In this document: positions 51,610-60,405 of the stretch, piece after piece | Position numbering within the stretch: the first letter of the stretch is position 1 | Layout of the letters: every line of letters starts with the position of its first letter | Assembly (NCBI RefSeq): GCF_001544915.2 | Contig: NZ_FCOE02000024.1 | Span: forward strand, 1-64,000 | Reading direction: 5' to 3' | Length of the DNA: 64,000 nucleotides | Source of the DNA: Caballeronia pedi | GTDB lineage: Bacteria; Pseudomonadota; Gammaproteobacteria; Burkholderiales; Burkholderiaceae | Notes under the pieces: generated by a model | Told to the model about the DNA's origin: nothing | What the model saw: only the letters and a program-made list of their open reading frames with translations | Databases searched by the model: none | Made by a program: the position numbers and the translations under genes

Positions 51610-53088
51610 TCAACTTTCAGTGTCGATCAGCACGCTCTTGAAGCGCAGATTCGCTTCGTACGCCTGCCGCCCGAGATCCTTGCCGATGCCCGAGCGCTTG
51701 TAGCCGCCCGTCGGAATCACGAAGTCGCTCGTGCGGCCATAGCGATTCACCCAGACCGTGCCGGCCTCGATGCCGCGCACCAAGCGCAACGCGCGGCCGA
51801 TATCCGCCGTATGCACGCCTGCGGCGAGGCCATAGTCGGGATGCGCGGCGAGTTCGAGCGCTTCTTCTTCGGTATCGAAGGACTGCACGGTCAGCACCGG
51901 GCCGAAGATCTCGCTGCGCACGGCATCGCTGTCCTGCGTGACGTCGCACAGCAAAGTCGGCGCATAGAACGCGCCCGGCGTCGCCGCATCGGCGCGCTTG
52001 CCGCCGCAACGCAGGCTCGCACCGGTCGCGATGCTGCGTTGAACGATTGCGTCGATGCGCTGCGCCTGCGGCTCGGAGATGATCGGCGACAAGGTCGTGC
52101 CCGCAGCCCATGTCGCGCCCGCCTTGAGTTCGCTGAAAGCCTGCGCGATGCGATCGGTCAGTTCATCCGCGATCCCGCGTTGCACCAGCAGCCGCGAACC
52201 CGCGACACACACCTGTCCCGCATTCCCCGTGATCGCACCCGCGATGCGGCGTGCGACCTCATCGATGCGCGGCGCATCGGCGAACACGATCTGCGGACTC
52301 TTGCCGCCCAGTTCGAGCGTGACGGGCTTGGTGCCCGACTCCGCGCAGGCGGCCATGATCGCCGCGCCCGTGCGCGTCGATCCGGTGAAGGTCACCTTGC
52401 CGATGCGCGGATGACGCACGAGCGCATCGCCGGTCGTGCGGCCATCGCCCTGAACGACGTTGAAGATGCCCGGCGGCACGCCTGCTTCCAAAGCGAGTTC
52501 AGCGAGACGCAACGCGGAAAACGGCGTCATCTCCGATGGTTTCAGCACGACCGCATTGCCCGCCGCGAGCGCGGGCGCGGTCTTCCATATGCCCATCACG
52601 AGCGGGAAATTCCACGGTGCGATCGCGCCGATCACGCCGTACGGCTCGGCGATCGTCATGCCGAGATGCCGATGATCGGTCGCCGCGACATCGCCGCCGA
52701 TCTTGTCGGCGAACTCCGCATAGAAGCGGATGCTCTCGGCGGTGAACGGCACGTCCCAGTTGTACGCATCGCGCACGGGACGTGTCGAGCCGAGCGCTTC
52801 GAGCGGCGCGAGATTGGCTGCATCGGCGGCGACGAGATCGGCGAATCGGCGCAATACGCGAGCGCGCTCGCGCGGCGCGCGGCGCGCCCAGTCGCTTTGC
52901 CTGAACGCGCTGTAGGCGTTCTGCACGGCGTAGTCGATCATCGCTTCATCGGCGACGGGCACCGATGCATACACCACGCCATCCGACGGCCGCGCGACCT
53001 CGATGCGCGACGCGCCCGCATCGATCAATTCGCCACCGATGAAATGGCCGCTCCTGATGACGATGCTGGCAGGATCGAACCGGTCCAT
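51610..53088 (-). CDS. Aldehyde dehydrogenase family protein (module B)
   Basis: A 492-residue ALDH. Met 53088 is chosen because GGAGG lies ten bases upstream; an in-frame Met at 53121 lacks such a site. PWNFPLVMGIWKTAPALAAG, the catalytic Glu in LELGGKSP and the Cys in NAGQVCVAGSR are present. LGSTRPVRDAYNWDVPFTAE near residue 94 is typical of gamma-glutamyl-gamma-aminobutyraldehyde or aminoaldehyde dehydrogenases. It likely oxidises the aldehyde from the module B FAD oxidase. Confidence 0.9.
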   Translation of the reverse strand: MDRFDPASIVIRSGHFIGGELIDAGASRIEVARPSDGVVYASVPVADEAMIDYAVQNAYSAFRQSDWARRAPRERARVLRRFADLVAADAANLAPLEALGSTRPVRDAYNWDVPFTAESIRFYAEFADKIGGDVAATDHRHLGMTIAEPYGVIGAIAPWNFPLVMGIWKTAPALAAGNAVVLKPSEMTPFSALRLAELALEAGVPPGIFNVVQGDGRTTGDALVRHPRIGKVTFTGSTRTGAAIMAACAESGTKPVTLELGGKSPQIVFADAPRIDEVARRIAGAITGNAGQVCVAGSRLLVQRGIADELTDRIAQAFSELKAGATWAAGTTLSPIISEPQAQRIDAIVQRSIATGASLRCGGKRADAATPGAFYAPTLLCDVTQDSDAVRSEIFGPVLTVQSFDTEEEALELAAHPDYGLAAGVHTADIGRALRLVRGIEAGTVWVNRYGRTSDFVIPTGGYKRSGIGKDLGRQAYEANLRFKSVLIDTES

Positions 53089-53331
53089 ATGCGTAAGTCC
53101 TCCGGGACGTTGCGTTGACATGGCTTCATCGTAGGCCCGGCGCACTGGCATATGTCGCTGACAAAATTGCCGATTCAGCACGGCGCGCGCGTTCTCGCTG
53201 CGATAACCTGCGGTTTTGCGTTGCACCACGCGCGCAGTCCATGCGTCACGCGGGACAGGAAGATCGTCCTAGCCATAGGCGCTGCGCGATGTCACAGTCA
53301 CGGTAAATGTCTTCAAAGTGAGGAGGCCGGC

Positions 53332-54204
53332 GTGCCCGACTCGAGCAATAACGATGTGGTCGAATACCGGGCTTTCACGCTCGACGACATCCCCGCGGCG
53401 CACGCGCTGTCGGCGTCCGTCAAGTGGCGGCATCGCGCGGACGACTGGCGCCTCGCCGCACGTCTGGGCAGCGGCTTCGCCGCCGTCGATCAGCACGGCC
53501 AGCTCGTCGGCACCGCGCTCGCATTCGAGTTCGGCGCGCAGGCCGCGACGCTCGGCATGTTCATCGTGTCGCCGGAGCATCAGCGGCGCGGCATCGGTCG
53601 CGGCCTGCTCGACCGGCTGATCGCGAAGCTCGGTTCGCGCATGCTGCTGATTCACGCATCCAATGAAGGCAAACCCTTGTGCGAAGCGCGCGGCTTCACG
53701 CGCATCGACACGATTCATCAGCATCAGGGCGCGGCGTTTCAGCCTCCGCTCGTGTCGCTGCCGCCGGGCGAGCGGCTGCGCCCGATCGGCGCGAAGGACA
53801 CGCCGCGTCTCGCCGGGCTGGCATCGCGCGCGAGCGGACTGGATCGCACCGCGCTGATGCCTGCATTGCTCGATGTCGCGAGCGGCATCGCGCTCGATCG
53901 CGATGGCGAGCTGATCGGCTTCGCGCTGTTCCGGCGTTTCGGCGACGGTCACGTGATCGGACCGGTGATCGCGCCCGAATCGCCCGATCAGAGCCGCGCC
54001 AAGGCGCTGATCAGCTATTGGCTCGCGCTCAACGCGGGCATGTTCGTGCGCGTCGATACGCCGCTGCGCTACGGGCTGTCTTCGTGGCTCGAAGGCCTCG
54101 GGCTGCCGCTCGTCGATACCATCGAGCAGATGGCGCTGAACGGCCCGCCATCCGCCGATGCAACGCTCACACAATTCGCGCTGACCAGCCAGGCGCTGTG
54201 GTGA
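53332..54204 (+). CDS. GNAT family N-acetyltransferase, tandem-domain (paralogue 2)
   Basis: A 290-residue protein from GTG 53332, with AGGAGG at 53321-53326 five bases upstream. The acetyl-CoA loop is EHQRRGIGRGLLDRL near residue 82. The first blocks (HALSASVKWRHRADDWRL) and the C-terminal half (LASRASGLDRTALMPALLDV) match the 22491-23345 protein segment by segment, so the two are paralogues. It stands alone between two minus-strand operon parts, and the acceptor is unknown. Confidence 0.82.
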   Translation: MPDSSNNDVVEYRAFTLDDIPAAHALSASVKWRHRADDWRLAARLGSGFAAVDQHGQLVGTALAFEFGAQAATLGMFIVSPEHQRRGIGRGLLDRLIAKLGSRMLLIHASNEGKPLCEARGFTRIDTIHQHQGAAFQPPLVSLPPGERLRPIGAKDTPRLAGLASRASGLDRTALMPALLDVASGIALDRDGELIGFALFRRFGDGHVIGPVIAPESPDQSRAKALISYWLALNAGMFVRVDTPLRYGLSSWLEGLGLPLVDTIEQMALNGPPSADATLTQFALTSQALW

Positions 54205-54237
54205 TCCCTTGCGCGTGGACATCGGCGGGGCCGGTCT

Positions 54238-55815
54238 TCACGCCTTGTCGAGCCACGCGAACTCCGCGAAGCGATAGCCCATCACGCGACCCGACGGCGT
54301 GCCCTTCAAACCGCGCAGCGTCGAACTCTGCGCGTCGATGAAGTTGATGAACGCGGGAATCACGAGACTGTTCTTCTCGTAGACGATGGTCTGCATGTCG
54401 CCGTACATCTGCTTGCGCTTCGCTTCGTCGCGCTCGCGGCGCGCCTGCACCAGCAGTTGATCGAATTGCTCGTTCTTCCAGCCCGACTCGTTCCAGTTCG
54501 CGTTCGAGCGGAAGAACTGCGTGTACAGCAGATCGAGCGTCGGGCGCGGCAGGATCGAGCCGTAGGTCATCGGGTACTTCATCCAGTAGGTCGTCCAGTA
54601 GCCATCGGCGGGCACGCGGCGCACGTTGATGTCGACGCCCGCCTGCTTCGCAGCCTGCTGGACCATCATGGCGGAATCGAGCGCGGTCTCCACCGACGGC
54701 GGCGCGATGATCTCCGCGCGCGCGCCGGGCGTGGCGGCCTTCTTGAAGTGGAACTGCGCCTTGTCCGGATCGAACGCGCGTTGCGGCAAGCCCTTCATGA
54801 AGTACGGATGCCACTCCGGCACCGGATGATCGTTCGCGAGCGTGCCGTGGCCGCGCAGCATCACGTTCACGATGCGCTGCCGGTCATGCAGATACTTGAT
54901 GCCCTCGTTGAAGTCCGCGCTCTTCGTGGGCAACATGTCCTGCCGCAATGCGAGGTCCGAATAAAGCTGCGACGGGCTTTCGAGCACCGTCACCTTGCCC
55001 GTCTGCTTCACGCGATCGACATCGCGCGCGGGCAGCGGCGAGATGAGTTGCACATCGCCCGCGAGCAGCGCATTGGTGCGCGCCGCATCATCGCCGATGC
55101 CGATGATCTCCACTTCGTCGAGATAGGGACGTCCCGGCTTCCAGAAGTTCGCATTGCGCGCGCCGACGCAGCGTTGCGCGGGCGTGAATTCCTTGCATGT
55201 GAACGGGCCCGTGCCGTTGCCCTTGGAGAAGTCCGTCGTGTTCGCGGCGACGATCACGAGATGCGGAATCGCGAGCAGCGCGGGAAGATCGACGTTCGGC
55301 TCCGTCAACGTGATCTCGACCTTGAGCGGGCCGGCCGCCTTGACCGAGCTGAAGCCATCCGCGATCGACTTCGCCTTCGATGCCGTCGCCGGGTCCTTGT
55401 GGCGCATCAGCGAGAACACGACATCATCCGATGTAAACGGCTTGCCATCGTGGAAATGCACGTTGGGCCGAAGCGTGATGGTCCATTTCAGGAAGTCGTC
55501 CGTTTCGAGCTTTTCCGCGAGCGCGTTCTGCGTCTTGAAGTCGGCGTCGAGTTCGGTGAGGCCGCTGTAGAACATGTACGCGCGTGAATAGTCGCCGGTG
55601 TGCGTGCCCTTCGCGGGATCGAGCGAATCCATCAGCGACTGGTTCGCCAGCGCCACGCGAATGCGCCCGCCGCGTTGCGGCGTGGGCTCGGTCGCCGCGA
55701 ACGCAAGTGATGACGCGCCCGGCAGGATGAGGGTCGCCGCGCCCGCGGCGGCAAGCGTCTTGATCGCCTTGCGGCGGCCTGGATCGGCGACTACGAATTC
55801 CTTCGGCAATGTCAT
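54238..55815 (-). CDS. ABC substrate-binding protein, family 5 (peptide/opine), copy 2
   Basis: A 525-residue periplasmic protein with a Tat-like signal (GRRKAIKTLAAAGAATLILP near residues 13-32) and cleavage near AFA. The mature part (GGRIRVALANQSLMDSLDPA, LRPNVHFHDGKPFTSDDVVF) aligns block by block with copy 1. No permease or ATPase genes adjoin it. It lies 51 bases after the OYE-like gene and likely works with the DppBC-type permeases at 45.8-47.6 kb. Confidence 0.9.
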   Translation of the reverse strand: MTLPKEFVVADPGRRKAIKTLAAAGAATLILPGASSLAFAATEPTPQRGGRIRVALANQSLMDSLDPAKGTHTGDYSRAYMFYSGLTELDADFKTQNALAEKLETDDFLKWTITLRPNVHFHDGKPFTSDDVVFSLMRHKDPATASKAKSIADGFSSVKAAGPLKVEITLTEPNVDLPALLAIPHLVIVAANTTDFSKGNGTGPFTCKEFTPAQRCVGARNANFWKPGRPYLDEVEIIGIGDDAARTNALLAGDVQLISPLPARDVDRVKQTGKVTVLESPSQLYSDLALRQDMLPTKSADFNEGIKYLHDRQRIVNVMLRGHGTLANDHPVPEWHPYFMKGLPQRAFDPDKAQFHFKKAATPGARAEIIAPPSVETALDSAMMVQQAAKQAGVDINVRRVPADGYWTTYWMKYPMTYGSILPRPTLDLLYTQFFRSNANWNESGWKNEQFDQLLVQARRERDEAKRKQMYGDMQTIVYEKNSLVIPAFINFIDAQSSTLRGLKGTPSGRVMGYRFAEFAWLDKA

Positions 55816-55866
55816 GGTCAGCCTCGCTCGGTCATGTCGTTATGGCGGATGGTGTTGAACGGGCCT

Positions 55867-57894
55867 TCATAGCGCAAGGCAAAGCCGGTAAGCGTCATAG
55901 ATGGCCGTGTGGATGTCGCGCGACGCGCTCGCATCGCCGATGCGGTACAGATGGAATTGCCCTGCTTCGCCGTCCTGCGCTGCGGGCTGCGGCTTGCCGG
56001 TCGCGAACGCTTCGAGATCGGTATAGCCGTCGTTGACGGAATACATGCGCGCCGCCTCGAAGAGATCCTCGACCGCGAGCATGCCGCGCTCGACGACCAC
56101 ATGATCCGCTTCCATCTCGATGCGCTCATTCGTCAGATGATGATGGAACACCGCGCGGCGTTTGCCGTCCGCCGACGCACTCACTTCGATCAGTTCGATG
56201 TTCGCGCGCACGGGCACGTCCCAGCGCGCGATGTTGCGCATCCACACCTGATCGTCGCCGCGTCCGCCGGTTTCCTGCGCGGGCATGCTGTCGATGAGCG
56301 CGAGCGAGACGTCGAGGCCCGCATCGACATAACGTTCCGCGCACAGATACGCGTTGTGCCGGCCCGTGCCGTCGTACACCAGCACGCTGCCATCGCGCGG
56401 CGGCGTTTCGGTGAGCGCATCGAAGACGGATTTGCACAGCTCGCCGCCCGGCAGCGCATCGAGATTCGGCAGCCCGCCCGTCGCGATGATGACGGCATCC
56501 GCGCCATGATCGAGCACGTCGCTCAGTTCGGCGTAGTGGTTGTAGCGCACCTCGACGCCGAGCTTGTCGAGCTGCGCCACGCGCCAGTCCACGATGCCGA
56601 TGAGATCGCGCCGCCAGCTTCCCGTCGCCGCCAGCAGCATCTGTCCGCCCGCCGTCGAGTTCGCTTCGAGCACGGTGACGTCGTGCCCACGCGTCGCGCA
56701 GATACGCGCGGCTTCGAGACCCGCCGGTCCCGCGCCGACGATCAGCACGCGCTTCTTCTGCGCGGCTTCGGGTATGTCGTGCGTGAGGTACGTCTCGCGC
56801 GACGTCGCCGGGTTATGAATGCACGTCGCGCGGAAATTGCGGCAGAACGATGCGCCCACGCACGGCCGCGCTTCGTCCTCCCTGCCCGCTTCGACGAGCT
56901 TCACGAGATGCGGCTCCGCGATATGCGCGCGCGTCATGCCGACCATGTCGAGCAGGCCTTCGCGGATCGCATAGCGCGCGGTGGCGAGATCGGCGATCTT
57001 CGCCGCGTGAAACACGGGCAGATCGACCGCGCGCTTGAACGCGGCGGCTTTCGGCAGCCACGGCGCGGACGGCACGAACATGCCGGGCATCGAATTGACC
57101 GCGAGCGACATCTTCGTGTCCATGCGGCCGAACGCGACATTGAAGAAATCGAAGAGGCCGGTGCCTTGCAGAATGCGCGACATCTCCAGCCCTTCCTCGA
57201 AGCTGCATCCGTCTTCGAGCGCGAAGCGAAAGCCCACGATGAAATCGTCGCCCACCTGCTTGCGGATCTCTTCGTGGACCTCGATCGCGAAGCGCACGCG
57301 ATTGGCTGTCGAGCCGCCGTATTTGTCGGTGCGCAGGTTCACGGTCGGGTCCATGAACTGGCCGATGAGATGACCGCCCGCATGCGTTTCGATGCCGTCG
57401 AGCCCGCCGTCGCGGCAGCGCTTCGCCGCGAGGCCGAAGTCGCGAATCACGCGTTTGATGTCCGCGTCGTGGATCGCTTGCGGCATGGCGCGGTGCAGCG
57501 TTTCGCGCACGGCCGATGGCGCGATCATCGGCAGCCAGGGTTCGGTGTATGCATCGCCGCGCCGCCCGAGATGCGTGATCTGGCACATCAGTGCCGCGCC
57601 GTGCGTATGAATGCGATCGGCAAAGCGCCGCAGATGCGGCACCACCGCATCGGTCCCGACGTTGATCTGCTGGAACGTGTTCGGACTGTCGATGCTCACG
57701 TTGGACGAGCCGCCGAACATCGTCAGCGCGATACCCCCTTTCGCCTTTTCCTCGTGATACCGTTGATAGACCTCCTGCGGGAATTCGTCGCGCGTGAGAC
57801 GGCTTGCGTGACTCGTGCTCATCACGCGGTTCCTGAACTGCAGATGCTTGAGCGTGAAGGGTTGAAGCAAGGGGTCCGACGAAGCAGTAGTCAT
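55867..57894 (-). CDS. NADH:flavin oxidoreductase / N-demethylase-like protein (OYE barrel plus FAD domain)
   Basis: A 675-residue protein. An Old-Yellow-Enzyme FMN barrel (about 8-340) has QITHLGRRGD and HAGGHLIGQFMDPTVNLRTD. A short cysteine region (RPCVGASFCRNFRATCIHNP near 345-364) follows. Next comes a nucleotide-binding part with VLIVGAGPAGLEAARICATR near 385. This is the layout of trimethylamine dehydrogenase, dienoyl-CoA reductase and dimethylglycine or stachydrine demethylases. Of the four cluster cysteines usual in the family only three are seen (second replaced by Ala). With the opine oxidase next door, removal of an N-methyl or N-alkyl group is plausible. Confidence 0.85.
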   Translation of the reverse strand: MTTASSDPLLQPFTLKHLQFRNRVMSTSHASRLTRDEFPQEVYQRYHEEKAKGGIALTMFGGSSNVSIDSPNTFQQINVGTDAVVPHLRRFADRIHTHGAALMCQITHLGRRGDAYTEPWLPMIAPSAVRETLHRAMPQAIHDADIKRVIRDFGLAAKRCRDGGLDGIETHAGGHLIGQFMDPTVNLRTDKYGGSTANRVRFAIEVHEEIRKQVGDDFIVGFRFALEDGCSFEEGLEMSRILQGTGLFDFFNVAFGRMDTKMSLAVNSMPGMFVPSAPWLPKAAAFKRAVDLPVFHAAKIADLATARYAIREGLLDMVGMTRAHIAEPHLVKLVEAGREDEARPCVGASFCRNFRATCIHNPATSRETYLTHDIPEAAQKKRVLIVGAGPAGLEAARICATRGHDVTVLEANSTAGGQMLLAATGSWRRDLIGIVDWRVAQLDKLGVEVRYNHYAELSDVLDHGADAVIIATGGLPNLDALPGGELCKSVFDALTETPPRDGSVLVYDGTGRHNAYLCAERYVDAGLDVSLALIDSMPAQETGGRGDDQVWMRNIARWDVPVRANIELIEVSASADGKRRAVFHHHLTNERIEMEADHVVVERGMLAVEDLFEAARMYSVNDGYTDLEAFATGKPQPAAQDGEAGQFHLYRIGDASASRDIHTAIYDAYRLCLAL

Positions 57895-57990
57895 GGCCTG
57901 CCAGATGAAGTGGGCGTCGGACTCAAGGTAAGGAGGTCAATATGCGCCGTCAAATTACAAATCGATGCATGCCCCATAACATGGTGTTGT

Positions 57991-58986
57991 ATGAGTCTGC
58001 GACTTCCTTCACTTCAGGCACTGCTCGTCTTCGAAACATCCGCGCGTCTCTTGAGCTTCACCAAGGCCGCCGGCGAGCTCAACGTGACGCCCGTGGCGGT
58101 GAGCCGCATGGTGGCGCGGCTTGAAGACGCGCTCGGCCTCAGGCTCTTCGAGCGCACGAAGTCAGGGCTAACCCTGACGCATCGCGGCGCAACATTGCAG
58201 CGCGCCGTCGCGTCCGGCTTCGGGCAGATCGGCGACACCATCGATGAACTCAAGCGCGATCATGCGCAAGGCGAGATCGTTACGCTGTCGCTCGCCAGCG
58301 GTTTCGCCGCGTTGTGGCTTCTGCCGCGTTATGCGGAATTTCGCCGTGCGTTTCCGTCCATCAATTTGCGTTTGCAGGTGATGGCCGGCCGTCTGTATGG
58401 ACCGCTCGAAGATGCGGACCTCGGCATCCGGCTGCACGGGCCCGGCTCGGACGACGACCCGTTCCTGCTGTGTCCGGAGATCATCGTTCCTGTCTGTAGT
58501 CCGAACTATCTGGCGGAGTTCGGTCCGCTCGACGCACCGGCGAGCATCGAAGGTCACGCCTACATTCATCTCGACGTGACCACGCTTTCATGGGCCGATT
58601 TTCATCGCGCGACGGGACTGTCGGACAAAGGCATCGGCGAGGCCGTGCATCACACGGACCCCGGGCTCGCCGTGCAATGCGCGATGCTCGGCCAGGGCGT
58701 CGTGCTCGGCTGGCTGCTCGCGATCGCGGCGCCGCTCAACGAAGGCAAGGTGATCCCCGCGTGGGATCGCTATATCGCAACGGGCTGCAATTACGTGCTA
58801 GAACATCGCTCGTCGAATCCGTCGGAGAGTACGCGCGCGGTGGCGCAATGGCTCATCGACGAGATGAAGAAGGAACTCGACGACGCACGACGCGTGCTCG
58901 CGCCGTTGAGCGCGGTGCCGAAGAACCGCGCGGACCATGCCGCGCGCCGCGTCGATGCAGAGACTACGGCGCCAACGCCGTCATGA
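57991..58986 (+). CDS. LysR family regulator, GcvA-like (module B)
   Basis: A 331-residue LysR protein from ATG 57991; the frame is open for 2 kb upstream only as antisense of the demethylase-like gene. The HTH lies at residues 6-62 (LQALLVFETSARLLSFTKAA, TPVAVSRMVARLEDALG), and LRLQVMAGRLYGPLEDADLG is the GcvA-type effector segment. It is divergent from the OYE-like gene with 96 bases between and paralogous to the module A regulator at 39785. It likely controls the module B genes. Confidence 0.9.
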   Translation: MSLRLPSLQALLVFETSARLLSFTKAAGELNVTPVAVSRMVARLEDALGLRLFERTKSGLTLTHRGATLQRAVASGFGQIGDTIDELKRDHAQGEIVTLSLASGFAALWLLPRYAEFRRAFPSINLRLQVMAGRLYGPLEDADLGIRLHGPGSDDDPFLLCPEIIVPVCSPNYLAEFGPLDAPASIEGHAYIHLDVTTLSWADFHRATGLSDKGIGEAVHHTDPGLAVQCAMLGQGVVLGWLLAIAAPLNEGKVIPAWDRYIATGCNYVLEHRSSNPSESTRAVAQWLIDEMKKELDDARRVLAPLSAVPKNRADHAARRVDAETTAPTPS

Positions 58987-60165
58987 TGCGGCGGCCGACG
59001 ATCGCTCCCGCTGCCAGCAGCGCAGGCCGAATAGCGGCACGACGCCGTAGGCGTGATCGAGCATGTCCGATTGCAGGTTTTCGTAGCGCTCCCAGCGTAT
59101 CTCGTTGAGATACACGCAGATCTCCAGCGCCACGATGGGCGCGGCCGACTGCACATGCCGGATCACGAACGGCATGTCGCGGCGCACCGCCGGATGCTCG
59201 CGAAAATAGCCGCTGAGATAGAGCCGGTACAGACCGAGGTTCGTGCGGCGCTCGCCTTCGGGCGGCGCGAACGGCAGACGCGCGAGCAATGCGTCGTCGG
59301 GGAAACGGATGGTGTCCACATCGAAGTGAATCGCATGACGCAGACGCCGCGCGCCCGATTCGAACATGCCGCGCCAGTTCTTCACGCTGTTCGACAAGAG
59401 AAGCTGGCTCGGCAACATGACGATGGTGTTGTCGAAGTTGCGTACCTTGATGGTGTTCAGTGCGATATCGATCACGACGCCATCGGCGACGAATCCCGGC
59501 ACCTCGATCCAGTCGCCCACGCGCAGCATGTCGTAGGCCGCGAGCTGAATACTCGCGACGAAACCCAGCAGCGAGTCGCGGAAGATGATGATGAGCAGCG
59601 CAGTGATGGCGGAGAGACCGGTGAGCAGATAGAGCGGCGAGCGCTCCAGCAACACCGACACCACCGCGATCAGCGCGACCAGATACGCAACGATGGTGGC
59701 GATTTGCAGGAAGCTCTTGATCGGCCGCTCGCTCGCGGACGGAAAATGGCTGTAGCGTTCTTCGATGCTGTCGCGCAGCGCGAGCGCCGCGCGCATGAGC
59801 GTGTAGACCATGTAGCAGGCCGCGAGAATGGCCAGCGGATGGCCGAGCGCCGGGATCACCGGAAACGTGAGGCCGGAGAGCAGCGGCGCGGATGCGTAGA
59901 CGATTGCCGCGGGCACGAGCGGCGCGAGCCGGTGAAACACATGATGACGCTCCGCGGCGATCAGCCATTTGCGCCCTTCCTTGCGTGCGAGCCGGCTGAC
60001 GATCATCAGCATGACCGCGCGCGTCGCGTAGTAGCAGATCACGCTCGCGAGCAGAATCGCAACCAGCAATGCGACGACCAGAAGCGTGGCGACCGCCCAG
60101 CTGTCCGTGGCGACGTGGACTTGCCAGTCCGGTCCGACTTCGAATCGCAAGCTGTTGCCGAACAT
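58981..60165 (-). CDS. ybdG: Mechanosensitive ion channel, MscS family, YbdG-like
   Basis: A membrane protein of about 394 residues. Met 60165 (MFGNSLRFEV) has AGGAG five bases upstream; an upstream Met at 60222 is less supported. It has five hydrophobic segments, then the MscS pore and beta domain (ITALLIIIFRDSLLGFVASI, RVGDWIEVPGFVADGVV, NTIKVRNFDNTIVMLP). The C-terminal domain carries NLGLYRLYLSGYFREHPAV, as in E. coli YbdG. It opens under membrane tension to release solutes in hypo-osmotic shock. It overlaps the LysR end by six bases. Confidence 0.88.
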   Translation of the reverse strand: MFGNSLRFEVGPDWQVHVATDSWAVATLLVVALLVAILLASVICYYATRAVMLMIVSRLARKEGRKWLIAAERHHVFHRLAPLVPAAIVYASAPLLSGLTFPVIPALGHPLAILAACYMVYTLMRAALALRDSIEERYSHFPSASERPIKSFLQIATIVAYLVALIAVVSVLLERSPLYLLTGLSAITALLIIIFRDSLLGFVASIQLAAYDMLRVGDWIEVPGFVADGVVIDIALNTIKVRNFDNTIVMLPSQLLLSNSVKNWRGMFESGARRLRHAIHFDVDTIRFPDDALLARLPFAPPEGERRTNLGLYRLYLSGYFREHPAVRRDMPFVIRHVQSAAPIVALEICVYLNEIRWERYENLQSDMLDHAYGVVPLFGLRCWQRERSSAAAS

Positions 60166-60280
60166 GAACGCTCCTGACGCGGGCGAACCGACGAGATTGA
60201 TCAGCCGAATCGGACGTGACACTTGCTGCGCTGGTTATTGTAGTGGCGAACGCGCGCCGTCGAACGATGCGCGCAGGCAC

Positions 60281-60308
60281 TTCGCATCTGACGAATTTCC
60301 CGCTACAA
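60281..60308 (+). promoter_or_regulatory. Promoter of tRNA-Leu
   Basis: TTCGCA (60281-60286), 16 bases, TACAAT (60303-60308). The -10 box ends 12 bases before the tRNA 5' end, which suits a short leader. Confidence 0.5.
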
Positions 60309-60320
60309 TTCGGTCCCCTT

Positions 60321-60405
60321 GCCCAGGTGGCGGAATTGGTAGACGCACTATCTTGAGGGGGTAGCGCCGCGAGGCGTGCGGGTTCGAGTCCCGCCCTGGG
60401 CACCA
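60321..60405 (+). tRNA. tRNA-Leu (anticodon GAG)
   Basis: An 85-base tRNA with an encoded CCA end. The acceptor arm GCCCAGG (60321-60327) pairs with CCTGGGC before ACCA. The D-arm has the AATTGGTAGA loop, and the anticodon stem is CTATC/GGTAG with loop TTGAGGG, giving GAG at 60355-60357. A long variable arm (class II, as in all leucine tRNAs) precedes the T-loop GGTTCGAGTCC. It reads CUC and CUU codons. Most of its 3' part is antisense to the end of a LysR gene. Confidence 0.97.

Noticed and set aside
55909-57990. Very long plus-strand open frame leading into the module B LysR gene
   Set aside because: It is the complement of the demethylase-like gene; protein similarity begins only at ATG 57991. 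Long antisense frames are expected in GC-rich DNA.
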